Part shown: piece by piece, positions 11,194 through 23,189 of the stretch
Numbering within the stretch: position 1 is the first letter of the stretch
Layout of the letters: the number at the start of each line of letters is the position of its first letter
NCBI GenBank assembly: GCA_025786725.1
Contig: JAHLTZ010000007.1
Coordinates: 186,001 to 250,000 of the forward strand
From: Syncephalis fuscata
Lineage: Eukaryota; Zoopagomycota; Zoopagomycetes; Zoopagales; Piptocephalidaceae
Reading direction: 5' to 3'
DNA: 64,000 nucleotides
Translations under genes and position numbers: made by a program
The notes under the pieces: model-generated
Told to the model about the DNA's origin: nothing
Seen by the model: the letters and a program-made list of their open reading frames with translations, nothing else
Databases searched by the model: none

Positions 11194-13815
11194 CTATGTT
11201 TCATCAAAAATGATACTAGTTACGGTAGAGGAACGTGCATCTCTAAAGGCCAACTGCACTGGACTGACGGCAAATGAAAAACTACCACTTAACATGCTGG
11301 CATCATTGACGGGCAATGGATAGACGCCGATAATTTGAATACGTACTAGATCGTAGACAATAAGTCGTTGTGCATACTTTTCTTTGGGTGGTGGATTTAA
11401 TAAACGTTCCTTAATGGATTCATCTTTACATGAAATAGTATTGGTTGTCGATGATAGTAGTGACGATCGATCAATTGGTCGCTTATTCGTGCTACGTCCT
11501 TGATCAACTGAAACGCATATCGGTCCTAGTACATGGTATAGAAGGGCACCGCCAAAGAAATCCATTTCACCTAGTAGGTGGCCATCACTAGCCTGTAATA
11601 TACATAATTTTCTATTGGCTAAATGGACACAGATGCGGTTAAGACCGGTGTGCAGGCGAACACTACGCACTGAACCTAGCGTAAAGTGTCGACGCCATGA
11701 ATATTTGCCATCGAGTGAACGCACGTATAACCAACGATACGCTTCGGTGGCGGCCTTTTCCGTCGTTTCAATCGTTTCTGGATCGGTTAACACGTCGGAC
11801 ATATGACGTGTTGGTGGTTTACCAGCAGTGCTAGATGATGCCGTATCATTACGATGTTGATAATGCCATGTTGATCGTGGATTAGCACTGCCGGTTAGCA
11901 GTAGGAAATCGCCATCTAATTGTGCCTCTAGTACATGAATGGTAATAGCGTGCAGCTGAATCGTATCCTGTTGTAGAATACGTGCTCTTAATGCCAATTT
12001 AGACGGCGGTATACCAGCAGCAGATAATGCAGTCATTTCATTATAACTAGGTGTCGGTGCCAGTTGCAAAATGGCCCATGAACAATGATCAGGACAGTTA
12101 CGTTCACTGCCTCCAGCAATAAGCCAAATATCTTCATGTACTGAATCAGCGGCTACCACATCCCAACTCCAATCTAATTTGGGCAATTTATGTCTTATTA
12201 ACTGTACACCAGGGGCCAATATGGTTTGTTTACACGTAAAACCAGATGGAGATGATAGTGTTGGCGATGCAGTGTTGGAGTGCAATTCCATTACCGGTGT
12301 TAATGAAGCCGATAGATCTCTAGCACTGCTAGTAGTATTTGCGGTAATAGTATTTAATGCTTGTGGATAGATAATAGGCTCTATAATATCTGTTTGCCCC
12401 GTAATAGCATGCACTCTAATTAGATGTCGACCCATTAAACGACAATTAGTAGGCCCTACAGAAATACGGGCTAGGAAGCGTAGACTATGCACACACCATA
12501 GTGTAGCATCCATAATGCCAATCCGGCCTTGATTATGCACCAATGCTAATAAATAGCGACGATTGGCGCGTAACTCGACTGGGCCACGTGCATGGTCGGC
12601 CACTCGTTCAATAGCCTGTTCGTTTAATTCACTTGATGCATGCGCAATAATCTTTAATGATTTAGACGGTGAACGGGGCTGGGGCAATGCCACCCGTACC
12701 AAATGACCACCGGCCCGTGCTGCTACTGTAGCACCCATATCGGCATTAACCAATAGGGAACGGGCCGTCATATCATCACGGCCAGGTAGTTGTTTAGTAC
12801 GATATTGCCAATCCCCTCGACGCCAGGCCATTTCAAGCTGGCATCGTCGATGATAGATTTGCCACCAATTGGTCAATTCACAGCTATCACGCCAATAAGC
12901 AATAAGTGCCTGTTCTGTACGCCATGTAGGGAAACATAGTCGATATAGCTGTGAATAGTGTAGATTAGGCTCACCCGCCACTACTTGATAACATCGATGA
13001 CATGTATAGGCCAGGGCAAAGAATGTATCTGAAGGTAGCCATGTCATCACTTCAAGTATTAACTCGGCCGGTAATGAAAGTAAAGCAGGCCACTTATTGG
13101 GTGATGTCAATAGTGATTCATTCGAGTCATTTAAATGCCATTGATGGGTATGAAATAATGACGATGATGAAAATGATGAGAATGAACAAGTATCTATCGA
13201 TTGATCCAATTCAGTTTCCATTGTAGAAGTTGAACAATAATGACGGTGACGATATCGATGACGATATTGATTATATAAATATTGTTGTTGTTGTGGCTGT
13301 TGTTGTGGTTGCTGTAATGGATGCTGATGCTGATAATGGTAATGATGATAAGGATGGTAATGATGCTGATATGGAAGTGACTGCGGTATCTGTTCAACAC
13401 TTTGACTATTTGCTAATGGTATAGATTCAAATTTATCTGTAATTGACGATGATGGATGACAACAAGGTGTTGTTGTTGTTGTTGTTGTTGTTGTCGGTAT
13501 CTTGTGTTTGTTTGTTGTTACCGCGGCAGTATTGGTATTAGTAGTTAATGGTGCAGTAATAGTAGTAGCGGTAACGGTAGTAATAACGACAGCTGGCTGA
13601 CTAGCATTGATGGTTTCCATGGCTCCATTGGATACAGAACTGCTGATATATTCATGGTTGCCAGTATTGTTGTTACTGTTATTGTGGTCAATACTGCCGT
13701 TACTAGCACTGTGGTTGTCGCTGTTGTCGTTGTTGTTGTTGTTGGCTTCTCGACGGTAAGGGTGTACAATACGTGCTTGCCGTAATGCCAGCCCCAATGC
13801 AGACAATGCAGTCAT
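11194..13815 (-). CDS. F-box protein with low-complexity N-terminus
   Basis: Single-exon gene of 873 codons from an ATG at 13815. Residues 1-240 are low complexity: runs of Asn, Thr, and a His/Tyr/Gln-rich block around 145-195. An F-box follows at about 245-290 (WPALLSLPAELILEVMTWLP ... CHRCYQVV), so the protein probably acts as a substrate receptor of an SCF (Skp1-cullin) ubiquitin ligase. The remaining 580 residues show alternating short beta-like segments with recurrent W/L-G patterns and could form a propeller, but I see no clear WD40 or RCC1 signature. The frame is intact throughout. The substrate is unknown. It is convergent with RPS21 (3' ends about 360 bp apart). Confidence 0.82.
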   Translation of the reverse strand: MTALSALGLALRQARIVHPYRREANNNNNDNSDNHSASNGSIDHNNSNNNTGNHEYISSSVSNGAMETINASQPAVVITTVTATTITAPLTTNTNTAAVTTNKHKIPTTTTTTTTTPCCHPSSSITDKFESIPLANSQSVEQIPQSLPYQHHYHPYHHYHYQHQHPLQQPQQQPQQQQYLYNQYRHRYRHRHYCSTSTMETELDQSIDTCSFSSFSSSSLFHTHQWHLNDSNESLLTSPNKWPALLSLPAELILEVMTWLPSDTFFALAYTCHRCYQVVAGEPNLHYSQLYRLCFPTWRTEQALIAYWRDSCELTNWWQIYHRRCQLEMAWRRGDWQYRTKQLPGRDDMTARSLLVNADMGATVAARAGGHLVRVALPQPRSPSKSLKIIAHASSELNEQAIERVADHARGPVELRANRRYLLALVHNQGRIGIMDATLWCVHSLRFLARISVGPTNCRLMGRHLIRVHAITGQTDIIEPIIYPQALNTITANTTSSARDLSASLTPVMELHSNTASPTLSSPSGFTCKQTILAPGVQLIRHKLPKLDWSWDVVAADSVHEDIWLIAGGSERNCPDHCSWAILQLAPTPSYNEMTALSAAGIPPSKLALRARILQQDTIQLHAITIHVLEAQLDGDFLLLTGSANPRSTWHYQHRNDTASSSTAGKPPTRHMSDVLTDPETIETTEKAATEAYRWLYVRSLDGKYSWRRHFTLGSVRSVRLHTGLNRICVHLANRKLCILQASDGHLLGEMDFFGGALLYHVLGPICVSVDQGRSTNKRPIDRSSLLSSTTNTISCKDESIKERLLNPPPKEKYAQRLIVYDLVRIQIIGVYPLPVNDASMLSGSFSFAVSPVQLAFRDARSSTVTSIIFDET

Positions 13816-14232
13816 TCTCTTTAAACTTACACCTAGTAGACAGACTAATAAGTGAAGTAAAAAAGAATAATAGATTACACTTTGAAATGGTCACCAAGAA
13901 ATTGCTTTAAAATAGTAGAAGACAAGGAAGAAGAGAAAGAAGAGGAAGAAGAGAGGTAATAGAAGATACAGTGTGTGTGTGCGTGTATGTGTGTTAGGTG
14001 TGTACGCATGATAATAGTGTGGACTGAAGACCATGCGGTCTAACTATTAATACACTATTAATATGGTATTACTATGGCATTACCATAATATTATATTATA
14101 ATGTTATTGTTAATTGTATTGTTATTACGATTCATTGTATTGTTACTATAATTCATTGTTGTTATATAATCATTGTTATTAAGTAAATAAATGGGCTGTG
14201 ATAGTTAAAATCAATAAGATCAATGAATAGAA
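13816..14232. other. spacer between F-box gene and NOP16
   Basis: It contains a purine-rich GAAGA stretch and a (GT)n tract near 13970-14000. The purine-rich side (13919-13955) abuts the F-box gene start and probably forms a pyrimidine-rich promoter element on the minus strand. No coding signal is seen. Confidence 0.5.
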
Positions 14233-15095
14233 TCAAGTGGTTGTTGTTGTTGTCTGTGCCAAGTAACGTTCACATAGACTGCGAATCTGGCCCACTGTTC
14301 GCTGTAGCTTATTTAGTTTTAAGTCACGGAAGGCATTCTATTAGCAAATTAGATAAAAATTGATTAATAGATAAATAGGTATAATTTGAAATCTTACCTC
14401 ATATTGATTGCCATGCTTGGCAATAACTTGTTTTGCCCATTGAATTTCACCTGGTGCTAAAAATCGTTGATATGGGACATGTTCGGCCACTTGTCGTTCC
14501 ATTTCTATTACATCATAAACAGTATTAGTCTCACTGTTTGTTATTGATACAACTGCTTACCTTGAACTAATTTGGTCTTCGCTTTCACTTGTGGTATATC
14601 ATTATCTTCATCGTCCGAGTTGGCTTCAGTGCCCATAATAACACTAATAATTTTGCCGTTATCATCGCGTTTGACCAAGGCACGTCCTGGACCTAGGTGA
14701 CGTTTTATTGTCTCTTCGTCCAGACTAGATAGGTCTTTGGTATGGGTGATATCTGTCTGGCGTTGTAATACTTCAGTCATATCAACAACGGTGCCGTCAA
14801 GTAATGGGTCGGCTTGAGTAGCGCCGCGCACTAGCTCTTCGTCTATTTCTTGGTTCTTAAGTACCGCTTCTTCAAAGGCCCGACTACGCTCGGTACCACC
14901 GGCCACACCGTTAACGCGATGGGCAAGTCCTAATTGAGCATAGTTCTGACGTACCGTTAATCGCTCATTCCAATGCGCTGCTACCATCTGGTCATGAGCG
15001 ATCGGTCGCTTACGGGCCGTTCTCTTGGCCACACGACGTGTATTCTTTTGTGTTGGTTGGCGATTGACGCGGCGTGCATGAGGTCGTTTACCCAT
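14233..15095 (-). CDS. NOP16: ribosome biogenesis protein Nop16
   Basis: Nucleolar 60S-assembly factor. Three exons (15095-14561, 14504-14398, 14337-14233) give 248 residues in one frame. The N-terminus is the Nop16 hallmark: MGKRPHARRVNRQPTQKNTR, a basic patch, then VAAHWNERLTVRQNYAQLGL (DxxxT-like spacing as in fungal Nop16). The C-terminus carries the conserved QWAKQVIAKHGNQYE and FRDLKLNKLQRTVGQI segments that bind pre-60S rRNA. Exon junctions use GTAAG donors and TAG acceptors with short introns of about 56-60 nt. The start ATG is the only one near the family start. The length fits fungal homologues. Confidence 0.9.
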
Positions 15096-15264
15096 AATGA
15101 ATGATTGAAGAATTTAAATGGCAAGAAAGAAAAAAGAAAAAGAAAAAAATGAATACACATCCAGTTACACTCCATACAATTACATTCATACAATCATTTA
15201 AGCAGTAATATCAGCGATTTACTTAATTATATTAACATTAGTAAACAATTATATTAATTATATT

Positions 15265-16855
15265 GTGATTTGGTGTTAAACGTCTATATTGATTATTTAT
15301 TGGACATAATATTGGGTGGTGAGTGCTATCAAAGCTAAAATACTCATCGTCATAGATTTATTATCCAGTATGCATATATCTTCTATTTACAAAAGAAACG
15401 GCTATTTTTATTTAATTAATACTAAATATTGTTATGTATAATGGTGTTGAAATACAATCTATTCATTGGATGATGCATCACACTATTAAGTTATTCAATG
15501 CAAATATGGTAAAATATCCCATATGGTACTATTTTGTGAATGTCATGATTGCATTGATTTATGTTAAAAGATAATACGGCATCTTTATATAGATTTAATG
15601 TTAGCATGTTAGTATGGTTAATGATTGCTAGGCAATAGATGCAAAATTAAATATGATCATAGACATGATAGCTTGAATCATATAATTAAAATAGAATCAG
15701 TGTGTTTACTATTAAAGTTTGCATAGCGGAATAGGCACAATTAAATGAAAGCTTGTTGGCAATAGGATAATAACATTGATTAAAATTGAGAAAACCGGGC
15801 ATTGGCTGGAACTTGGTATGTACATGGACTAAACGGCACTGTTAAATGATCGTGGCTTTTGCTAAATGCATACTTAAAGTGTATAAAACCAGCAGTTTAA
15901 TTATACTACCAATGCTAATGCCTCAAAATCTCTAATTAATATATATATATAAAATACATATATAATTTATAGCGTATGGTTGGCGTTCAATTAATGGTAT
16001 AAGATGCTACTTACAATCTATTAACACAAAATATTAATGCAAGTTCAACATATTAGTGTTTTCAAGTTATCATTTGATTTGCTATCGTGTACTAAACTTA
16101 CTTTTAGCTGATAGTATTAATTTAATTGATTTATATTAGTAAATAATATTTAGCGCATTTATTATGTGTATATCAGCGTAAAGCGAGTGTCGGAACACTA
16201 GTTTATAGTCACAACTTACAAACGAATACCATCATTAGTTAATCATAATAGCAGTAAGTATATTAATTTGTATAGATTATACCATTGATGTGCAATGTGA
16301 ACCAATAACAGCACATTTACATAATGATACTAAGCATACGTATATTAATGTATTATGACGTGATAGTATGCTGCCTAGCCTTTACTTTAATCTATTCAGT
16401 ATTTACACTGATGCGATTACCAACTCGCCTATGCAATATAAACAAAATCTATTGGTTCTATAAAAGCAGTGACAATACACCAATATAATCATGCTGTCTC
16501 TTTTACTCACAGCTTCAATCCTCAATATCTACATGTATTTCGATCAATGCTTAAAACCAATGCAATTCAGTTTTAATGCATTAAATTTGTATTTTTACAC
16601 AATCCATAGCTGTGCGTAAAATATTTGCAGTTTATAAATTAAAAACATATAATGACTGATTCATACGTTCATTCAGGTTGACATTGCCTCTTTGTTGCAG
16701 AAATAAACAATTCATTCTAGTAAAATGTTATGGATCTTAAAGGCTTTATTATTGCGATTTCATTAATGTATAATAATACAACTTTATTTCCGTATTTGTA
16801 TTTATAAATATTAATACGCTTTAAACTAAATAGTGAATTATGGTTAAACTTTAAT
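15265..16855 (+). repeat. dispersed non-coding repeat, copy A
   Basis: An AT-rich segment with no open frame that aligns by eye with copy B (about 23190-24230) over most of its length and with copy C (about 47510-47800) at two places. Shared blocks include GATGCATCACACTATT...AGTTATTCA, GCAAATATGGTAAAA, CAATAGATGCAAA, GATAGCTTGA...TATAATTAAAATAGAAT, TTTTAATGC(A/G)TT and CTTAAACTTTAATAA-like ends. For C they are GATTTATTATCC(A/G)GTATG and TTTGCTGCCTAG-like. The copy fills the whole space between the NOP16 start and the 3' end of the M28 gene. Confidence 0.75.
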
Positions 16856-16869
16856 AACATTTATTCAAT

Positions 16870-19800
16870 TCAAAGTTTAATCTCTTGGAATACTTCCAAT
16901 ACACCTGTACCACTCGCCCATATTTGTGCCCACTTAGGCAACATGTTTCTAACCTTGGTAATAGAGGGCGAATGTAGTTCAATATCATCAAACTCGCATT
17001 TCACTTGAATGGTGTCATTGGGTCGGCCACCTATAACACGGAAGGCCCATGGTTGCTCAAATCGACCACGAATAACCGCTGCATTGGTCACTGGCACACT
17101 GGATACAAGCCAGTCATCTGACGGCGTCTGTCCTTGAATTGCTTCTAGGGATATGGGCGATGCATCGATGCTATTTGTATCATCGTCAGAAAGTGACATT
17201 TTAAACGACTCTAGACCATAAAGAATAATGGCTGATTCGCGCAGGATGGCCAATGGATGAGCTCGTGGCAGTTGAATATAGCAGTAACGGGACTCGGGTG
17301 CATAAATCTCTACTAGGCCGGTGTATCTTTTAACTGCTCGCATATTAATCGGAGGCCAGAACTTAAATTTAGGAGAGGCCATTGTCCAATGCATACTTGG
17401 CCACTTTCGACCCCGAGCCAGTGAGATGGTTTTATTGTATCCATTAGGTGTAAGGTCGATAGATAGGGAATAACTCGGTCTAGATCACGCGGCCCAGTCA
17501 ACGACATAATGTTGGTGTCATTTTTAGGTGTGTAGTTTTGACGGGCCATCACCTTAACGGGTGTATTGCCTGAATAGTTGCTTAACAATAGTAGTATGAG
17601 TGTGAGTATAGAGACAAATTGTAGCTGGAACTGGTCCATGGCTTAATTACTGATTCGTTATTGATTGGTCGCTTAGGCAAGAATGGCATTAAAGGCAGTG
17701 TAATGGTTGTGGCCAACACACTTAGCACTATGTACACTATAGAATGGGCAATATAACATGGTTAATAAAAAATGCGAAATATTACACTAACTTACAGGCA
17801 ATCGCCGGAAGACCGTCAACCATATGAGGTGCAAATCCTACAAGAATCATGTCTGTTAAATCCATAAATAGAGCCGCTGGAATAATTGCAGATAATAAAA
17901 GACGAATAAATCCAGATGCACGATGACATTGTCGCCATTCACTTAGTTCGCTGTAAAGCATGGCAGCTATACTTCCAATCAATCCAAATTGGACATAGTA
18001 AAGTGAACCATATCGGTATTTGTAAGCAATGAATGATGCTAGCAGCACTGCGAGAGACCATACTATACTAAGGCCGGCCAGGCGTAATTTGCCGTTCAAT
18101 GGCTTGTAGTAGCGATGATATCGGGAAAAATCCATGGCATATACACCGACCAAAACAAATATAGCTAGGCACCAACGGGGATGTCGATAGATGACGAGGT
18201 CGTTTAAGAAAGTAAGGGCCACCGACCATACTATACAAAGAATCACGGCCACTAGCATACTGAATAAAGTCTGTAGCACAGAATATTTCAAAAGTTGAAG
18301 TGTACTGCCAATAGTGGCACCAGAGGTTCGTCGAGTATGCGTAATTACAGTCAATCCGACAAGTAAATAGGCTGATACTAGTAAAGCAATATTCCAGCAT
18401 TGGTATGTGGCATAGCCTCCAGCAATCATAACATGCCCAAATAATCGTAATACACAATAAATAATCGCTCTGGTGTTTTAGATTCAACAGCATCGAATGT
18501 CGCTTCGGTACGAGGGGATAGCTCATCGATGTTGGCTGCTTTAGTAGCATAAGCCAATAAATTATTTCCAACATATTGAAGCGAGTTTGGCGTAAGCGAT
18601 TCAATCGAGTCCTTTTGTGTATGATACCATCCACGTCGTTCGTAAAATGCCATATCTATACCAGGCCATCGTTTTTGTAAAACTGCATAATCGGTGCCAC
18701 TAGCATTGCTATGTTATTAATTTATAAACAATTTTATTTCTGTTATTTACCTTTTAATGACACCTGCGGCGAATAAATCATTGGCAATAACATTGCCATG
18801 AGAGTGTGGTGCTGTTTTGGCCCATTCTTCAAGTACATCGGAACCGGAAGCTTGGAAAACCATTGGCTTGCCGCCCACACCACCACAATCTGTAAAATAA
18901 ATTATCAGTTTAATTATGCTAATGTAAAATCCACTTACCAATATTAATAAAAGAATGGACGTATTTAGACCATGGATGTTGCATAAAGGCACGACTACCC
19001 AATAAGCCAACCTCCTCTCCATTATTTATATTAAACAATAAACCATGTCGAGTTGGTGGTTTATGGATAAGAGCACGAATAAGCTACAATAAAGTGTTAA
19101 TGATTCACATGCATCATACTAACCAATTTAACATTTACCTCGAGTAGTGCTGCAACGGCCATACCATTATCTGCAGCACCATTGCTTGTAGGAACCGAAT
19201 CTATTCCATTATTCATTATATGTTATAACAGTGTCAATGAACAAGCGGCAGTATTAATTACCATAATGAGCTAAAAACATGATTGACTTGTTTGTTTCGG
19301 TACCAGGAATTTTGAGCAATAGATTGCGTGAATGATAAAACATGCCGAGTTCTGTATTGGGATCATTTCGTGGTATGCCAGCCATGTCTGCGTCAAAGAG
19401 TCTGTCCGATCCAAAGTAGACCTCCTCATTTTCAAATTCCACTTGTACGGTACGCCCAGCCTCAGCGGCCATATGTTGCAAACGACTCAGTTCTTTCACC
19501 AAATATGCACGACTAACATCGTTTTCCCGACTATTAATTGGATGAGGCTTGGATGCAAACTGCTGCAAATGATGCCAGGCTCCATCTCCAGAAAAAACAG
19601 TTGATTTGTTACTAGCATCGACGGGCCTAGATGTAGGTAAGCGATCAAATGACCAATTTACTAGCAATAAGGTGATTGCATAGGCCAGGATAAGTGCCAT
19701 TAACGCTAGGGAACCTCGACGGGTTGATGATGGACGTGTTTGGCCTAAAGGATCGGTAAAGACAGCATGATCTCTGGGTGGTGTTGTAGTCGATAATAAC

Positions 19801-19898
19801 GGCTGTTGTTCTGCAGGTGAACGAGCTATCTGCTGGATATCATCATCTTGGTTATCGCTTGATGTGCCATCGGCACCTTGACGGGTACGTTGTCGCAT
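16870..19898 (-). CDS. ER-type M28 zinc metallopeptidase (ERMP1 / Pff1-like)
   Basis: Multi-pass membrane aminopeptidase-like protein, lumenal M28 domain. From ATG 19898: a cytosolic tail, a first TM ([17 protein letters not shown]), then the peptidase. Zinc and catalytic residues are visible: [15 protein letters not shown] (His, Asp), [11 protein letters not shown] (Glu-Glu), [16 protein letters not shown] and the late histidine in WYHTQKDS. About six hydrophobic segments follow (18420-17780), then a lumenal C-terminal domain ending [16 protein letters not shown], as in ERMP1. The first five or so exons splice cleanly (19258, 19210-19141, 19080-18938, 18891-18753, 18709...). Frame breaks near 18430, 17640 and 17395 interrupt the reading. 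At 18430 one missing T or A restores LGM(L/F)MIAGG. All catalytic residues are present, so I infer assembly errors. Family function in fungi is poorly defined. Confidence 0.85.
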
Positions 19899-21571
19899 AA
19901 TATTGTAAAGATACAAAAGAGAAAGTCAAAAGTGCAATGACGATTTCCAAGTATATTTCTGTGGGATTTAAATATTTAAGGCCTGCGTCTTGCTCCGCAC
20001 AATATCCCACAAAGTAGTGTCGCTATTTTCGGAACTTGTCGATGCACAAGCCATCACACATAAAACTTGTTGCTAAAAGGACCCAACACAGATAAGTAGG
20101 AATTATAATAGCAAGCTATTTCGATGTCAATGAATTAATCAAGTTCTTGTTGAGAAATATTTATTATCTGGTAATACAGAATATTTATATTTCATAAAAT
20201 CAAGTATAACATACTATTACGTCATTGTTCAAGCCAAAAAAATACAATTGGTATACAGATAGGAACTTGGCCAATAGTAAACAATCACACATTAAATATC
20301 GGCTAAAATGTAGTAGAACTACCGAATTAATATCAGTTTGGTATATATGTAGTAAATGTTGTCGATATAACAACGTGATTGCTAAGAATCATTCAACTAA
20401 TTCGCATAATCATTATATATTGATTAAACTGAGTATTGAATAGTAAAAGTATAACCAGCAACGTATCATTTATAAATTTAAAAAGCTTACACTATTATTG
20501 CTTTTATTAACTACAAAGAATATCAGAAATATACGTACAACAACAATTGTTACATTATAAAAGTGTTAAATTATTGTATAAGACGTAAAAAAGGTAGAAA
20601 TATGCTACTACATAAAGGGCACTTGACAATTATACAACGTGTATTGTGTGGAATTTTAACTTATAAATTTTGGTCGAACTGTATTTTGACTCCCACATTT
20701 GTCCTAAAGCACAATTCGTTCCAATCAGAGTCTTGTCGTTGTTATGCACAACATAGTTATATTACTTCTATTAAAATATTGTTAATAAATTGATTTAAAT
20801 AAAATAATGTAATATACTATTTGATTTTATTGAACATTTAAAATTAATTACTGTTGTTGTTGTTGGCCATGTGTAGAAAGATTGATCGAATATTAATAAA
20901 AGCCATATGATTGCAATTCCATATCGTTCCTCATTACTTCTGTTGCATGTTTGTCATACTGCACATCAAACTGTTATATGATTCATTTCTTTTGTATCTT
21001 GTTTCTGTTTACTTGAACCACATTGCATATTATAATAATTATATTTAATAATCGCAACTATTTTATTATTTTTATACTTGTAGACCATTTCAGCAAATAT
21101 TTTAACAATTCAGTGTAAAAAGCCTTTTATTTTATTAAATGTTATTTCAACTTCAACTAATACCGTAATGTGCATATTACTTATGATTACACATGAATTG
21201 ATTAATGTTGGATGTAATATTATGCATGTTATAGTAATGAGTGAATGTTTAATTGTATTTAAACGTGCTGAAAAGTGAAATGGATAAATAAAAATGTGGG
21301 AGTTAAAATACAGTAACTCCTAAATTTTAATTATTTTTAATTATTTGAATTGTTTTATTCTGTTTTTTGCAGCAAATCTGATTCATTGTCGTTTTTATTG
21401 TTAGTAGATCTTTACGACAACACGTAAGTACAAGAGAACACAGCAATTAGTTGCGAATCTAACACGTTGCATGCATAAATGTCATCGATAAATGGTCATT
21501 GATGTAGGCAAATAAACTTTTAATTGCTGAATTCTAACAACATTCCAGTTTATTTAGTTTAAAACTCCACC
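19899..21571. other. 1.7-kb AT-rich divergent spacer between the M28 gene and RPB6
   Basis: It holds the two promoters. No confident gene is seen. A short broken minus-strand reading (21040-20905, start ATGCAATGTGGTTCAAG, reading MQCGSSKQKQD) is followed by an AATAAA 75 nt downstream and might be a small gene with one indel, but evidence is thin. Confidence 0.4.
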
Positions 21572-21991
21572 ATGGATAATAGCGAATTGCAGGAGGACGG
21601 GACTCGCGTTCAAATTATTTCAGCAAAGACTGAAGGCGATAATGGCCAGGCGTCGACGTGGAATGACGATGGCCAAGCACCTAAAGATCCCAAGGATCGC
21701 ACAACCACGCCCTACATGACTAAATACGAACGGGCACGTATTTTGGGCACGCGAGCATTACAAATCAGGTACAGCTTTATTGTATAAGATAGAAATAGAC
21801 ATACACAGTTATCTAACAGCAGTATGCTATGTAGTATGAATGCACCAGTATTGGTGGAGCTCGAAGGTGAGACGGATCCATTGGTGATCGCGCATAAGGA
21901 ACTAGTCGAGAAGAAAATTCCGCTGATTGTACGGCGGTTTTTACCCGACGGCAGTTATGAAGACTGGCCGGCCGAGGATTTGATTGTTTAA
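21572..21991 (+). CDS. RPB6: RNA polymerase subunit Rpb6 (ABC23)
   Basis: Shared subunit of RNA polymerases I, II and III. Exons 21572-21768 and 21835-21991 give 117 residues, within the usual fungal range (about 115-155). The N-terminus is a variable acidic tail. The conserved core begins [20 protein letters not shown], continues [17 protein letters not shown] and ends [19 protein letters not shown], a near-canonical Rpb6 C-terminus. The acceptor at TGTAG (21834) is chosen over the nearer CAG because it restores the invariant LQISMNAPV. An AATAAA follows the stop by about 20 nt. The 3' end lies only 36 bp from that of the convergent neighbour. Confidence 0.95.
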
Positions 21992-22027
21992 GATGGTGAT
22001 TATGTGATGCTTTAATAAATGAGCTAG

Positions 22028-23137
22028 TTAAATATACGTATAGATCGGGTCGTCGACATGCCAGTGAGGAGATAGATAGGCGGGATGAGTATGGTCAATA
22101 AAGTGCTTACGCCACTGACGTATGAAAGCCTCAAGGTCAGGCCAGCACAGTTGGCCATTTTCATTGGTGTCTTGTTGTTGTAATAGCTGTTGAACAATAT
22201 ATTCTCCGTGCTCTATGAAATCCAGTCCCTTAACTCGATCTTTTAATAGACAGGCTTGTTTTAGTATTTGACGCGGGATATTATGTATAGTGTCCGTAGA
22301 ATCTTGATCAATTAATGCTTCGTTTGTATCTGCTATATGGTTTTGCCACCATTCCTTTACGCATTTGGCCAGACTATCTTGACGTGCTTCTGGTATTTTA
22401 CTCTTATGAAGTAATAAAGCAGATGCAGCTCTACGTACAACGCCATCTTCACGGCATTCTATCCAGCCCTGTCCCTCTAATGGTAGGCTGTACTGTTGAG
22501 CAATCTTTTTCTTCAAATCCATGGCCGATTTTTCATATTGATCATGACATTTACTACACAACGGTAGAATATCATGACTCTAAAATAATAATCAGCCATT
22601 AATAAATATTAGTTTTTTTGCTTACTGATCGTGATTTTACTGATAAAGGCATATGTTGTCGATAGAGTTCGGGTACTATTTATCAAAGAGATGTCAGTAT
22701 CCATTAGCTGAGTTTTCTATACGTAAATACACACCAACATGATGCATAGTTAAGCCTTGATCGCTGCCGCAACAAACGCACTGATCGTGCCGATCCTCTA
22801 AGTAGTAGGCGTCGCCAGCTCGTCCACGACCACGCGTAATAAAGTTTAGCTGAATTACCAGTGGTATTTCTTCTTTAGCCGCTTCACTCTCAGAATCATT
22901 CTGCAAGCATTTAGACTCTACTTGACAAGCTAAACCACGCGATAAATACCAGTTGGCACGTTTTCTACTCCCAACGTTTGTCAGCAGGTTGGTCGAGTTT
23001 ATACATACTATCATTACCTACTTTGCACAACGAAATAGCAATTCACCTTCTATTGACAATACTGCACAGTTGTCATAAATGGGCTGAGTTTTTGTTAGTC
23101 TAATCTGCTGTTGTTGTTGTTGCAACGAATGTGACAT
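22028..23137 (-). CDS. stand-alone EXD2 C-terminal-like zinc/HNH-type protein
   Basis: Four exons (23137-23022, 22964-22735, 22675-22626, 22579-22028) read in one frame to 315 residues. The N-terminal 180 residues match the region downstream of the 3'-5' exonuclease domain in EXD2-like proteins: a leader with LSIEGELLFRCAKKRANWYL, then LNFITRGRGRAGDAYYL, CVCCGSD with HHVVPELYRQHMP, and SHDILPLCSKCHDQYE. The CxxC / HH / CxxC pattern suggests a zinc-bound HNH-like fold. No DEDD exonuclease domain precedes it: the ATG follows in-frame with only about 15 residues of poly-Gln leader. The C-terminal part is alpha-helical and ends shortly after a WRKHF stretch. It may be a real exonuclease-less paralogue, or the exonuclease may be encoded elsewhere. 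Biochemical activity is unknown. Confidence 0.75.
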
Positions 23138-23189
23138 GGTAGCTAATAAAATATTTAATATTTGCAAAAGAATGATTATCTTTATTTAA

